A DNA stretch of 64,000 nt from Musa acuminata AAA Group (lineage: Eukaryota > Streptophyta > Magnoliopsida > Zingiberales > Musaceae): positions 34,224,501-34,288,500 of the forward strand of contig NC_088344.1 of assembly GCF_036884655.1 (NCBI RefSeq), written 5' to 3'. The notes beneath the pieces were generated by a model. That model had not been told where the DNA came from. It saw only the letters and a program-made list of their open reading frames with translations, and ran no database searches. This document shows, piece after piece, positions 1 through 12,406 of the stretch. The first letter of the stretch is position 1, and every line of letters starts with the position of its first letter. The translations under genes and the position numbers were made by a program.

Positions 1-1410
1 AAAGATGTTAACTAATTTAATCCATAGAAAAATTTTAATATTAAATCTCATTTTTCATCTTTTATCTTTTGATGAAAACAGAAACAAGATTTGACTTGAC
101 TAATAAGGATTCAAAGTGTGTTGTAGATGATCGTGTGAGACATGTCTTACACATTGGCTTCCACAATTGTTGTGTTCATATATACAACACTTTGAATGAT
201 GGAGTCAACAACACGCACACGTCAATGCCATAACGCGTCTCACCCATCATCACGTATGATTTGGATGGACATCTCACACGCAAATCGATCGAGACCAACC
301 CGCCAAGAAAAGAGAAGCTTCCAGCAACACCTACACAACACTATTTTGCGTGAATCTTAAAGCGTCGATCCTTCTAACTTTCCGTATTTCCCAAAAAAAA
401 AAATGTATGCATTATTAAATCTAAAGAGTATATAAAAACAACTATACATTATTTATCGAGTCCATATACATCATCAATACATAGTACATGATGAAATAGA
501 AAAAGAACATTATTTATCGAGTATCCAAGGTTTAAATATTAGAACGAAATAGAAAAAGACGAGAGAGGAAGAGGAAGAGGAAAAAGAAAAATGCTGGAAG
601 AAAAGAGAAAGCGTATCCAAAATTGACGATAATGGATGATTATAATCAACTCATGGGATCTTTATATATAATTAATTAATTATTTTAACAAATTAGATTG
701 ACTCGATCGTTCATGAATATATTCATTTAAAGAAAATACATACTACTTATTTCATGCTAATGCTAATGCTAATGCCAATGCCAATGGCAATGGGATCGAA
801 ATCATATTGTATTTAGATAATCTAAATTTATAGGAACCATATTATTTTTTTTAAAAAAATATATTTTTAATATCAAATCACTTTTCAACTCTTATTCGAC
901 CTTTGTTACTTAATTATTAGGAAGACTTTGTGATTTTAGTTTTAAAAAAATAAAAACCACTATCAAACCAACTCCCAAAAAAAGTCAAGTATAAAATAAA
1001 ATACAATGGTTTGAGTTTCTTGTGACTATATATATATATATCCATGCTTTTGTTGGTGCACATAAAATTAGTATGATCGTATGCATGTCGTATACTTATA
1101 CATCTACAGCTGTATCCATGGCATCATTATGTGTCAAGCTTAATTAAATTATTTCTCCTAACAAAGTCAAACTCCACATTCTTCGAAGCCTTCATAAAAA
1201 TAATTGCAATCCCGCACGTTATGCCGCGTATTCTGTGCACGCATCTTCATGCAGAAACCGAATCTTCAAAACACGATTCGAATTGATCCACCGTCCATTT
1301 ACCCCTTAATTGTATGCATAAATAATTCCTTAAACCTTGGAAGGGACATATACGTAATAATGGACAGTATACGGTGGCAGTTTCGGCATTGGGCGTAAAA
1401 AGAGCGACGT
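1..1410. other. AT-rich upstream intergenic region of the CIPK gene
   Basis: I see no convincing gene here. The stretch holds a small hairpin near 109–197, a short run of six-base ATGCTA-like repeats around 750–790 and several A/T homopolymers. It ends in the core promoter of the CIPK gene. Confidence 0.6.
109..197. repeat. Small inverted repeat (hairpin)
   Basis: The left arm at 109–125 begins ATTCAAAGTGTGTTGTA. The right arm at 181–197 is close to its reverse complement (TATACAACACTTTGAAT), with one small gap. The loop is about 55 bases. It could be a tiny MITE remnant or a chance foldback. No clear target duplication was seen. Confidence 0.45.
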
Positions 1411-1418
1411 CTATAAAT
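1411..1418 (+). promoter_or_regulatory. TATA box of the CIPK gene
   Basis: CTATAAAT lies just before a GA/CT-rich leader. Transcription would start near 1440–1450, which suits a leader exon ending at the splice donor at 1650/1651. Confidence 0.5.
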
Positions 1419-1439
1419 TGGTTGAGAAGTCTCGTAGAA

Positions 1440-3716
1440 ATTACACAGCGAGGCGACAGCAGAGAGAGAGCCAATCCGAGATTCGTCCTTCCCCCTCCTC
1501 TTCCTCTTCCCACCCCCCCCCCCCCCCCCCCCAGCCCCCGCGCCGCCTGCTCTCGGTGGTTCGATCTGTTAGATGTTGAGGTGATAGCGGTGTCGGATTC
1601 GGAGAGTTCTTGGTCGGGCAGGTGGGAACTCTTCTGCTGCAGCCGTAAAGGTTTGTGTATTAAGCTGATGATCGATTCCTCATGTGGTTGTTGCTTTGCG
1701 TTAAATCTGATGATTTCGCGGCGAAAGGATTGGATTTTTTTCGTGGGGTGTTGGCTTAAAGATGTCGCCTTTTTGGTTTTCCTCTCTGTTTTGGTTGGAT
1801 TTTGTTGCTGATTTAAGTTCAGTTATTGGATTCTATTTTTTCCCCTCAAAAGGTGTCTTTTTCTTTCTATTATCATAATTTTTTTTGATCGGGTTTTGTT
1901 TATATCTGTTTTCTTTTGATTGTTTCCCTGTAATATTGGATATGAGATCGTCTGATGAGACTTCTTGCAGAAGGTTTGTTTGGGTTATGTGGAAATCGGC
2001 ATATATATTGTTGATCTAAGAGCTGGGAAATATACCAGAAATCACAATTGTGGTGATAAAGACGAGTAAAAAGGATCCCGAAATATTGTCCTTCGAGAAC
2101 ATAAGAACCAAAACAAAACTGGACCCGAAAGACAAAATCCCCTGTGAGTTGGTACAGACAACGATAACAGTATCGTGGAATTGTTTCCTAGAAATCATGA
2201 TCTTAATTCTCTGTTTCTCCTTCTCTGTCATCTGGCATGAGCCCATACTTTCTAATCATTGATATTGTCAATATTGGTACAGTATTATTAAGAGAGAATT
2301 TCTTGGTGCTCCTGTCTTTCCAGTTGCTCCATTACAGAAGATTGATTGCATCTCTTAAAATTTCCAGGAAAAGGTTGGCCCTGCCTTTCCTCTAGTCTCA
2401 CATCGATTTAGCTTCACCGTTCTAGATTGATTTAGATTTCAGACAGTAGAGAAAAAGGGTGAGAGATCGGTTGCTTTTTGTTAAAGATGATGCATTTAGA
2501 GCGACTAGTCCGAAGCAAGCCGTCCCTTGTTAAAATTATGTCATTGATTTCTGACAAAATAAGTGCCTTCACCTTCAGAAAAATTGTTTTTTCTACAGGT
2601 GAGGAATGGATGTTTTCTACAATTTCACCGCTGAAAAGGGAAAATATGGTCAGCCTTTTAAGGACCTCTCTTGCATCAAATTTCATCTCCTACTCACCAT
2701 TAATAGGAATATCATCATTGGCATTCTCATGGCTCCATCCATTTAATACATATACCAGAGGAACCCTTTTTATAGCTGATATTCTAAGCTGACATGTTTT
2801 CTTTCGCACATTCCTCCCTTAACCTCTTGCACCTTGAGTATCTAACATCTCATAAATACTACGCTTCTGCCCATATATCACTTTCTTCATTTTGTTGATT
2901 TTCTATCGAGAAGTTACAATTTATGAGTGAAGTATTATTATATGAGAATTCTCCATACTATCTTATAAAGAACTCGATCCTTAAGATCAAATTTCTGAGC
3001 ATGTGGAATCATTGCTGATAATTCCGTTGCGATAGTTGCTTAGGGTAATGGGATAACAAGATGTTATTATTTTGATTTATCTCCTGCTGCTGATACTTGT
3101 TACTTTCTGTCAAGGAGCTTAAATCGCCAATGTCCAGTTTGAAGTTTTGTTTTAACTTCTACCAGTCTGATTTATAGCATCATATTACTTGTTGCTTTGT
3201 GATGCATGTCGGTATGATTTAATCTTGGTTGACTATCATATGAAAATAGACCTTTATGTAGGAACAATATAACTAGTTTTTGCTTGCTTTCTTGAACTTT
3301 TTTTGTGAAAATTTCTTTTTGTTTTTGTTTGTAATGTTTTTTACCTTGCTAATCAAACTAATTGCTTTTATTGTGTATACTCGCATATATTCTTTTTAGT
3401 TAAGACAGATTCTTTTCCTTTCCAGTCAATCAAGAAAGACATAGCTGGGAATGCTGAAAGATGTGCCTGGGTAGTGAGGCCATATTTTTGGAGTTAAATG
3501 GACCTGTAGCTCCAGCTGAGAAAAAACAGCATTTCAGTATTAAGTATTTCTTTGGAGGTAAGCTCCCAGAGAGACAAACCCAGGGCAGACAGAGGGGATC
3601 TGCAAAAACAATTTCACAAGGTGACCTTGGTGGAGACGGTTGAAGTCTTTTGCTCCCCTTTCTAGACTCCTACCTTGTGAAAATCGAGAGAGCATAGCGT
3701 TTAGTTTGTTTCACAG
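1440..3716 (+). other. 5' leader exon and leader intron of the CIPK gene
   Basis: A leader exon of about 210 bases ends in AAAG at 1650, followed by GTTTGT. The most likely acceptor is TTTCACAG ending at 3716, 15 bases before the ATG at 3732, giving an intron of about 2.07 kb. The leader carries a run of 20 C at 1513–1532. Extra small leader exons within the intron cannot be excluded. Open frames in this stretch have no recognisable protein. Confidence 0.5.
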
Positions 3717-3731
3717 GTTACATAGGCAAAC

Positions 3732-5063
3732 ATGGAGAGCAGAGGGATTGTTGTGATGCAAAAGTATGAATTAGGAAGGTTACTAGGGAAAGGAACTTTT
3801 GCAAAGGTTTATTATGCTAGGAATATCAGAAATGGCCAAAGTGTTGCTATAAAAATGATTGACAAGGAGAAAGTAATCAAGGTTGGTCTCATGGAGCAGG
3901 TGAAACGTGAAATATCCGTGATGAGATTGGTTAGACATCCAAATGTAGTGCGGCTCTTCGAGGTCATGGCGAGTAGGACCAAGATTTACTTTGTCATGGA
4001 GTACATAAAAGGTGGTGAGCTATTCAACAAGGTCACGAAAGGAAAAGTGCCAGAGGATGAAGCTAGAAAATACTTTCAACAGCTGATTAGCGCTGTCGAC
4101 TACTGCCACAGCAGAGGTGTTTACCACCGTGATCTGAAACCTGAGAACCTTCTGTTGGATGAAAATGACAATTTAAAGGTATCAGATTTTGGTCTAAGTG
4201 CCCTCGTTGACTCCAAAAGGCAAGACACCATACTGCACACTACTTGTGGAACTCCAGCTTATGTTGCTCCTGAGGTGATCAGCCGAATTGGATATGATGG
4301 TGCAAAAGCTGATATCTGGTCCTGCGGGGTGATTCTTTTTGTGCTTATGGCTGGTTACTACCCTTTTCATGATTCAAATCTGATGGAGATGTACAAAAAG
4401 GTCGTAAAAGGTGAATTTAAATGCCCCAGTTGGTTCTCTTCCGGCGCTAAAAAGTTCATCTCAAAGATGCTAGACCCAGATCCAAGTAACAGGATTTCCA
4501 TTGCAAAAATCAGGGAAAACAAATGGTTCAAGAAAGGGCTTGATGATAAGAAAGTAAAAATCGAAGAAGAACCAAAAGAAAATGTCCCTTTGGATGCAGC
4601 TGAAGTTTTCAACTCCTCAGCAAGCAGCACTGCTGAGGAAAGGCAAGATTCAATGAAGATCACGAACTTGAATGCTTTTGATATCATTTCTTTTTCAGCA
4701 GGATTTGATCTCTCGGGTCTATTTGCGGACAGCAGCCAAAAGAAAGAAACTTGGTTCACTTCTATGAAGTCTGCATCAGTCATTATTTCCAAGCTAGAAG
4801 ATATGGCCAAACATCTGAAGTTAAAAGTGAAGAAGAAAGATGACGGGGTTCTAAAATTGGAGGCTCTAGGAGAGGGGAGGAATGGTCTCCTAGCCATTGA
4901 TGCTGAGATCTTTGAGGTTTCCCCGTTGTTCTATTTGGTGGAACTGAAAAAGTTAAATGGCGATAACCTGGAATATCAGAAGCTGTTGAACGAAGGCATC
5001 AGGCCAACTCTTGTCGACATTGTTTGGGCATGGCAGGGCGATCAGCAGTACCATCAGGAGTAG
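3732..5063 (+). CDS. CIPK: CBL-interacting protein kinase (CIPK / SnRK3)
   Basis: A 443-aa Ser/Thr kinase of the SnRK3 family. CIPKs are activated by calcineurin-B-like calcium sensors and phosphorylate ion transporters and other stress targets. The kinase domain spans about residues 12–265: a glycine-rich loop, the ATP-binding lysine at K41 (VAIK), HRDLKPEN with H132-R133-D134, DFG at 152–154, and the activation-loop end [10 protein letters not shown]. The CBL-binding NAF/FISL motif [18 protein letters not shown] starts at residue 314. A C-terminal region resembling the phosphatase-interaction and regulatory domain follows. Length fits the family. The ORF is uninterrupted, as in the intronless CIPK clade, and the only intron seems to be in the leader. 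The start is the ATG just after the leader acceptor. The subfamily number cannot be decided without a tree. Confidence 0.95.
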   Translation: MESRGIVVMQKYELGRLLGKGTFAKVYYARNIRNGQSVAIKMIDKEKVIKVGLMEQVKREISVMRLVRHPNVVRLFEVMASRTKIYFVMEYIKGGELFNKVTKGKVPEDEARKYFQQLISAVDYCHSRGVYHRDLKPENLLLDENDNLKVSDFGLSALVDSKRQDTILHTTCGTPAYVAPEVISRIGYDGAKADIWSCGVILFVLMAGYYPFHDSNLMEMYKKVVKGEFKCPSWFSSGAKKFISKMLDPDPSNRISIAKIRENKWFKKGLDDKKVKIEEEPKENVPLDAAEVFNSSASSTAEERQDSMKITNLNAFDIISFSAGFDLSGLFADSSQKKETWFTSMKSASVIISKLEDMAKHLKLKVKKKDDGVLKLEALGEGRNGLLAIDAEIFEVSPLFYLVELKKLNGDNLEYQKLLNEGIRPTLVDIVWAWQGDQQYHQE

Positions 5064-6806
5064 CAATCTTGAAACTCTAAGACAGGCTAGATAATTTGGT
5101 TGGAGATTCAGCAAGTTAAGTTTGCATCATTTGTTGTGTTGTTTTCTCTTTTGAGCTACTTTGTTAATTATCGTGGATCGATTGGTGCTTTTACAAACGT
5201 AAGACGGTAATGCAGTCTTTGTGAACTGCCAGTTTTTGGCTTACAAGTTTTGTAATTGAGTGATGCTTTCTACTATCTAGAAGAGATTAAATTCTGGTAA
5301 TTCTCATTTATGTCCTGACTGCATGATTTTATAGTTTATTTAATCCCATCGAAAAGGTTCGATAAGATTGATTGTGTTTGCAAAAACCAATTATATATTC
5401 ATGTGTTCTGTTTGAGAAGAATCTTAAACTATAAATGCTGTGGGGAAGAAGTAGCTCATTGTTTTTTTTTCTTACCTGCAAATGATCTTTGAATGCAAAG
5501 CTGCAGAAAAAGGTTCAACTGCTGCTTTTGTTTTTGGTCATCTTGTTTCTTAATTGTTCTCAACACTTCAGTTCAAGACAAGGTTGTCACTGTTCCATTG
5601 GCTTTCTACCCATATCTAACAGGAGAGTAGAGGTCGAGTGTTGTCAAAGAATCTCCAAATCGAAACCTCTAAATTGGTTTTGTAGCCATTTAGGTCCCAA
5701 GAATTAAATTCCAACTTTGTTTTGGTACAACTCACCATTCACTTGTCATAAAACATAGAACAAAACCTTCTGATTGCAATAAGATTTATGCAATCCGGTT
5801 CAAATTCGGCTTTCATTAAAGGTGTCAAAACCTTCTAAACCTATATGAGGATATATGTGGGATAAGAAGCAGCTCACCAAGATGCAGTTGACAACATCTA
5901 TAAAATGCCAAATTATCTTGTGTAGATTAGACTTATTCAAATCAAAGATTGTAGGATAAGAAAGATTAATTATTATGGAATGAACATATAAAATGAAGAT
6001 CTATAAATGCATCACTTAAACAAAGTGTATTAATTTGGTAAATTCCTTTTATCAGCTATAAAATAAGATTGATGTTCCTTACTAAGATTGGTGACACTGT
6101 CCTCGTTGGAGCTCACTGACAGGCAAAAGAAAAATCCACATATGTGAACCCACATTAGTTCAGATGCTTGTGGTGGTGTGTCTTGCCTGTGAAGTTTCAA
6201 AGAGAGAGGAAGCTGACATTATATATTCCAATTCAAATCACAGTTAGAAAGGATGCAATAGAGATCAGTGCAGAGGCTAATAATTTCAAATAATTCTCAA
6301 TTTGGTATATAAAGTTGGGCATTGGATCAGGTATATCATGACAGTTTCTAGCAAATGACACGAAATAAGCAATTGTCTGTGATGACTGAAAAAAACTGCA
6401 AAATATTTATCGAAATGCTATACAGCATTCTTCATTAAATCTGTATCAGAAAAATTAAAATACAACAGGAACTTTTAGAAACTTTTCAAGCCACAGCATA
6501 CTTGATTATGATTCTGTACATGCTCAAATAACTGTTGATACAATTCAGCACTGCTAGTTTATTAGTTCTTTTGCACTGGCAGACCTGCCATCCACCAATC
6601 CTTAGCTTAAATGAAAAAGTACTGCATTGGATGATGTTCAGCTTGTGTTCAGATCCAGTAATATGATAATAGAAATTCTCAACCATGGGAGACATCCAGC
6701 AGACGCTTGGAATATATGCTGTGAAGAGAAGTTTGTCGATGATTAGTATTCAACAATGAACATTGAACATTGTTTTTGCCTTGCATTACATAGATTCTGG
6801 TCACAG
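5064..6806. other. Convergent intergenic region between the CIPK and SLX1-like genes
   Basis: This holds the 3' untranslated ends of two convergent genes and AT-rich sequence between them. Short open frames here have no recognisable motif and are treated as chance. Confidence 0.6.
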
Positions 6807-9800
6807 CTAAAGACTGATGGGGGAATCGGTCAGATCAATAATGTCCATATGGACTGAAGTCTTCTTATGCTTATTACTGCAGCAGCTAATTAAGCAGCTG
6901 GGTGGTGACAAGAGATCTATTACATTACTCTCGGGTGAAAAGGGCAGGCTATCAGGGGAAGCCTTTTTATTGGAACTACTTGGAGTAGATTGTTGCCTGA
7001 AGCTCTCCAAATTATTTTGTTTAAGAAAATCAAATGGGTCTTCACTGCATAACAGTTGAGTTCTGTCCGGGGAAGTTCTGCTGCATTCTTGACCTGGTCC
7101 AGGGGATTCAATAAGAAAGTAAGATTTTGTTGTCTCCATTGGCTTCCTACTACCACCAAAATCGCTAAAATCTTTTCCCAATAGATTCGCAACTCCCACT
7201 TTGTCAACGGACTCCGCTGTGGCTTTGGGGGAACCTATGGAACAAGGTGAATCCGTTAGCTCCATTGACTGTCTAAAATTGTCATGTTTCAAAGCACCAA
7301 GGCCATGCCTGGCTGTCCTTTGTACATGAGTGGCATCAACCTCCACATCATCAACCAATATGGCCAATGATGTCGAAAGTGAATCTTCATTATCTAAAGC
7401 CTTGCCCATAAGATTCGCAACTCCCGCTCCATCATCAATGGACTCTTCTGAGGCCTTTGGTGAATCTATCATGCAAGGTGAATCTGTTAGCTCCATGGAC
7501 TGTCTAAAGTCATCATGTTTCCAAGTACCAAAACGATGCCTGGTTGTCCTTTCCTCATGAATGACATCTGTCTCCACATGGTTAATCGATACAGCCAAAG
7601 ATGTAGACAATGAATCTTCCTCAAGATTGTCTTCATCATTTTCTTCATTGTCGTCTAGTATTAGACCTTTGACATAGCAGGGAAGTTCATCCATGGTGCC
7701 AAAAATAGTTTTCATTTGCTTTGGCAATTTTGGGCAACCAGCAGTATGCTTCATGTATTTTGTTGAGAAGAAATTGACAGTGAGATTCAAGCTGATAACA
7801 ATGAGGAAAGAAAATTTATTTTATTGATTCGAATTGAAAAAAGTGGAATAATTAAGCTTGCTACAAATTGGCAAACTTACTTCTCCCAAGCTGGAAGTGA
7901 CAACATGGTATAAGCGATTTTGATCTTATTTGCAATGCCAGAGAGCGACTTAAAACTTGAAGCAGCTTTTCTAACAGCTAGAGATTCTTTTGGGTGCTGC
8001 CAAGCCCATTCAAACTGCATTTATGTAGTTTACCAAGTATTAAAGCCATGTACCTGATATTAATAACTAAAATTTCTTTTAGAAGATACCAAGGTGGCAT
8101 AAATCAAGATAAAACTTACAAGCAACTAGCACAAGAGACAAAACACATATGTTCCGACATGAAGCAATTATTGATGCAATCATATTTTATATGGTGCCTA
8201 GTCAGATTTCAGGAAGTATAATACAGACAACTGACAGAAAATATGTGTTTCTCTTGAGAATAACGATAATCATCTCATTCATAGTCCACACTCCATAGCT
8301 TTATCTGACTAACCAACAACTTACGATTCTAACCACTTAAAATTATAAGCAGATTCACAGGAGAAGAGGCAAAAAAAGTTACTGGTAGGAAACACCAGGA
8401 ATGACCTGAGAAAACGAACAGGATACCAATATTTTTATGCAAATCCATCTAGTACCCAATCAAGTTGCTCTCTTCTTGTATGTGGAACTATTTTGAACTA
8501 TTTTATTCAGCTTCAACATTTTTCTTCCCACCATGATGTTTATCCTAAAGAAACTTTTCACCTAGTGATGGTCTTCCAAATCCTCTTATATGCATTCCCC
8601 AATATTCCTTCAGATCTAAGACGATATATTAACAACTTGAAACTTCATTCAGCCATAGTTGCATAGTCACTTGATCAAAATAACCAAACAAACTGTTGAG
8701 GGTAGTTTGGATCAGTATTTTAAAAAAGCGCTCATGCAAGGCAAGGCAAGTCCTAAGCACCTCACAACACCTCGGGGCCAGGCGTTTCAGTGAAGCACCG
8801 CTCAAGTGCATGCCCGAGTCAAATCAGGTCGACTTCGAGCCAGGGTTCGACTAGGTAAGTTAATTGGTTCAATCAAACCAACTAATACTGTGAATTTCTT
8901 TGTGGCCAGGTAAATTCTCACCTGAAAAAAGGAGGTGGTTAGGGTGGTAAATGTTATACGACAGCTTAAGTCTGAGATGAACCAAGTTAATTAGTCAACT
9001 TAGAACAACCAAGACCTAACTTAGAGCTTGAAGGATGGCGATGATAGACGTGAAGGGACGAACATGTTCAGCTCCGACCATAAAATTAGATGCCCCATGG
9101 TGAGCAGATCTCATCGGAGTATTTACAATTTTAGGTGGCATCAACATAGTAGTCCATAACCTAACCTTTCATTGTCTATCTGGTGTTAGTAGCCCTACAG
9201 ACATAAAAAAATTAGACGATTGAAGATGCTAAGCTGTATACTATAACCAAGTATACAAAGAACGATAAGAACCTGGAGAGCAGAAACATTTGAAGGGAAG
9301 CCATAGATGCAAAGAACCATCTCCCACGGGCGTCCATGTTTCGTCCTCCATGCTCCACACCTTATCTCACCGTTGTGCTGCCTGATTCTCCGTCGAGGAT
9401 TGACCGTAAACCTGAATTTTGATTTAATCCAAACCAAAAAGAAATCCATCATGACCCTGGCATCCAACTACATCAACAAAATCAAGAAAAAGGCGTTTCT
9501 TTGAAGCAACGAAGAACAGTGAATACGATCAGGTCAAGAAAATGCGCAAAATCGTTCACTATAAGTACAGATCAACACAAAACCTGGAAAAGAAGGCCCA
9601 AAATCAAAATTTTTGGGGGGTCTGTTCCTGAACATACCGATAGACAACACGATCCAAGAACAGTAATAGAAGAAGAAAGGATCGGGGTACCCGATGTAGG
9701 TACGGCTTTTGTGACGAGGGCTCAGAGAAACAAGCAAGTAGCAAGCAAAGAAGCCCTTTCCTTCCTCCCGAGCCTCCTCCTCCTCCGATGTCGTCTTCTC

Positions 9801-9851
9801 GACCGCACTCGCCACGGATCGCGTCGCAAATCGTCCCTTTCCCGGTCCCAT
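6807..9851 (-). CDS. SLX1: GIY-YIG endonuclease, SLX1/HIGLE-like
   Basis: Four exons on the minus strand, 9691–9851, 9273–9411, 7881–8014 and 6807–7791, join in phase to a 472-aa protein. The N-terminal half is a GIY-YIG nuclease domain: FACYLL near residues 35–40, TYIGF at 51–55, the [10 protein letters not shown] loop at 58–67 and the catalytic-type glutamate in FEWAWQHP near 102. SLX1 proteins cut branched DNA with SLX4. The Arabidopsis protein HIGLE of this type has also been linked to microRNA processing with HYL1 and SERRATE. No RING/PHD zinc domain is visible, unlike fungal and animal SLX1. The C-terminal half is acidic and low in complexity and contains a tandem duplication of 77 codons with repeated MELTDSPC. 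It ends in two motifs resembling SUMO-interaction motifs (VIDLLSPP and DIIDLTDSP). The start is the first in-frame ATG at 9851. Confidence 0.85.
7150..7640 (-). repeat. 77-codon in-frame tandem duplication inside the SLX1-like gene
   Basis: Two copies of a 231-bp unit lie head to tail (for example GTTAGCTCCAT at 7255 and 7486). Each encodes DSLSTSLA, then a basic R-T-x-R-H stretch, [12 protein letters not shown], a serine-rich spacer and GVANL(M/L)GK. The copies have diverged by several substitutions, so the duplication is not recent. Confidence 0.85.
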
Positions 9852-12054
9852 CACCTTCCCTATCCTTTTGGGCGCTTCGCTCCGGTTAGGCTGACATTAA
9901 TGTGGGCGATGTGACCGTTGAGGGGGGCCGTAAAATAATGGCCGGCGCGTGCTTTGCACGTGGAGATACATGATCTGTGATGTTTTAAAACGGACGGTTC
10001 TGATTAAGTGGGTTAACATGGCATCGGCTCATGTGACGTAGTAGTTAATATTTTAATTCTTAGAAGAGGTCCCAAAGAAAAGAAAAAAGAAAATAAAATT
10101 AAACTTTTATTTGAATAAAAAAAGTATTTTATTCTATTCTTTTTGAAAGAATAACTTTAGTTATCTACATCCTGATGATTAAAATGTTAATTGCATAATT
10201 AAAAAGTATGAACATAAAATTCCAGTGTTATCCTAATGGTTAGATAGATTACATATAGAATAAAAGAATTATATTATATTCTACACTAATTTGTTCTGAT
10301 TAATTATGATAGTCAAATTTGAAGATACTTTCACTTACCTCAAATGTCAAATTAGGTCCACTGGATACTTTATTATAGAATGATATGTCAAAGCTCCACA
10401 AAGGTCTTTCTTCTTCATGCAAAGATCCACAAAGGTTTTATAAGCTGAATTATTCCAAGGATGACAGATCTTTCGTCTTCATGCAAAGACAACTGATACA
10501 GGTGATGGATGAAGGATTCTTTTATGAACAATAATACATCTGAGGGTGTTTGGTTGATGCAGCTTACATCATTTGCAACTTGTCAAGAATCACAATCACT
10601 TCTTTTGCAATGAAACAGACCTTAGATGACAATGGCAAGAACAAAGCATACAAAAATTATGCCTGTATTTCTACATGTTTGGTTGGCCAATCATAGACAA
10701 TCACTGAATAGTATTTGTATCAAAGGGGACTATGACTGCATCTGTTACCACCATCTAATATACACAAGTTACAGAAGAAGCAAATACAATGTAACCTTCA
10801 TTTACAGGCTATTATGTTCTACTTGCATTTGCAAACATGACGGATCGATAGAGCGATGCACAGGCAATCAGACACCATAAAACTAGTCAAACTACCTCTT
10901 GAAGTGTTTTACCGAAAGCGATGCACAGGCAATCAGACAGCATTTACAATTGCTTGTTTCACTTGGTATGTGGCTGGCACGATTCAATCCATGACAATCA
11001 TCGATGAGTTAATAGGAAATGTCGAACCAGACAGAGAGAAGAGATAAGAGTTAATCATACAAAGGAAGAGTAGGACTAGAAAATATTCTCTACAACTTCA
11101 AAAACTCATGTTTCATGACCCAACACTAATCCCCATAAATACATTACATTCATTACATTTAATATAAATTACTCTTTTCCAAGAGACTTGTTCAAGAACT
11201 AATAGTCAATTTGGTTTATCCTTCTGTAGGCCTTTAATGTTTATCACCTCTTGATTGATATAATGAATATCTTTATGATACCTTGACAAGTTTAATTCCA
11301 ACAGGAAGGATACATGTAGTCGCAATGGAGAACAACAACAGAAGGGATTCTTGCAATCAATTTGTTCTCTAAAAGCAAGATGCAAACATACTCTTCATTG
11401 TGTTATCAAGAAGCATAAAAGATAAACATTGTCTAGGCAAGGGCCACCACCAAAGCCAGAATCATGTTCTTCTTTCATTTACGGTTTCAAAAGCCCTAAG
11501 TCGGCATGGTTTCTGCTTCTTCTAGGGCTCTTGAAACATGTAAGATGTTTCTGAGAATTACAAACCAAAAACAAAATCAAACAGGACTGGAATTCCCTTC
11601 TGATGATCTACTGTAATCTAATCTTACCAGGACAACAAAATGTAAGACCATCAGAACCAATCATTCCACACCTATTCAGATGTGTTCAATCTATCTGAAT
11701 TAACAAAAGGTCAGGCATCTTTAGCCAAATACTTGAATCTCAACATATCAGAACACCAATTATGCAACCTTAGCAACACCTAATCTCTCAGGAGGAGTCT
11801 TTAGATATGAAAAAAGTCAAGAATCTATCATTCATTCAGGCTGTTAAAATACAAGAAACAAATTAGGCATATAAACATGCACCAAAGCTTGTAGCTTTCC
11901 AAATTTCCTTATCAGATCAGTCTTGCAATGTTGCTTCTTTCTGCATGCAGGATCTCCATGCATGAAGTATCAACAATTATTAATCTTCCCCTTTTCTAAC
12001 AAAGACAGGAAAACAAGATGGGCAATAAGAAGCTCCTTCGCATACATCAGCAAT
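9852..12054. other. Intergenic region with no supported gene
   Basis: The stretch between the SLX1-like start and the small membrane-protein gene is AT-rich. It contains a 22-base direct repeat, GATGCACAGGCAATCAGACA, at about 10855 and 10919. No open frame here matches a family I recognise. The right part may include the 3' untranslated region of the gene at 12055–12406. Confidence 0.5.
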
Positions 12055-12406
12055 TCAGCATGTTTTCTCTTTGGTGGCAGAAGAAGGGGCCATCAGGATC
12101 CTCCACAAGTACCTCCCACTCGCCATGTCGACGCAGGTCCAGAACCCATCACCGATCGTTGATCGAACCTGATCTCATCCCAGAAAAAAAAACCATTATC
12201 AGCACAGATCAGAGAACAGCTTGCAAGATTCAACTTTTCCTAGCTATTTCCGTTACCTTGGTGGAAAGGGAGACTTGTTCTTCAGAAGAGTCTTCTTCTT
12301 CCTGGCGCGCCTCAACGAGCTCCGGCTGGGCCTTGAGGTTTCTGAGCACAAAGAAACCAGCCAAAGTGGCCGACAGAAAGATCAACAGCACTCTCAGGGG
12401 ACACAT
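12055..12406 (-). CDS. Small membrane-anchored plant protein of unknown function (87 aa)
   Basis: Two exons, 12257–12406 and 12055–12168, join in phase 0 through an 88-base GT–AG intron. The protein begins MCPLRVLLIFLSATLAGFF, a hydrophobic segment that is probably a signal anchor. An acidic, glutamate-rich linker follows, then the C-terminal block GDGFWTCVDMASGRYLWR. I recognise this layout, MCPLR at the N-terminus and a DMASGRYLWR-type C-terminus, as a conserved small plant protein family. Some databases label it methyltransferase-related without functional evidence. No catalytic motif is visible. The gene is too short and too split to appear as one open frame. Confidence 0.75.

Noticed and set aside
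9501..9914. 137-codon plus-strand open frame opposite SLX1-like exon 1
   Set aside because: It is the reverse-strand shadow of exon 1 and its intron, with no recognisable domain.
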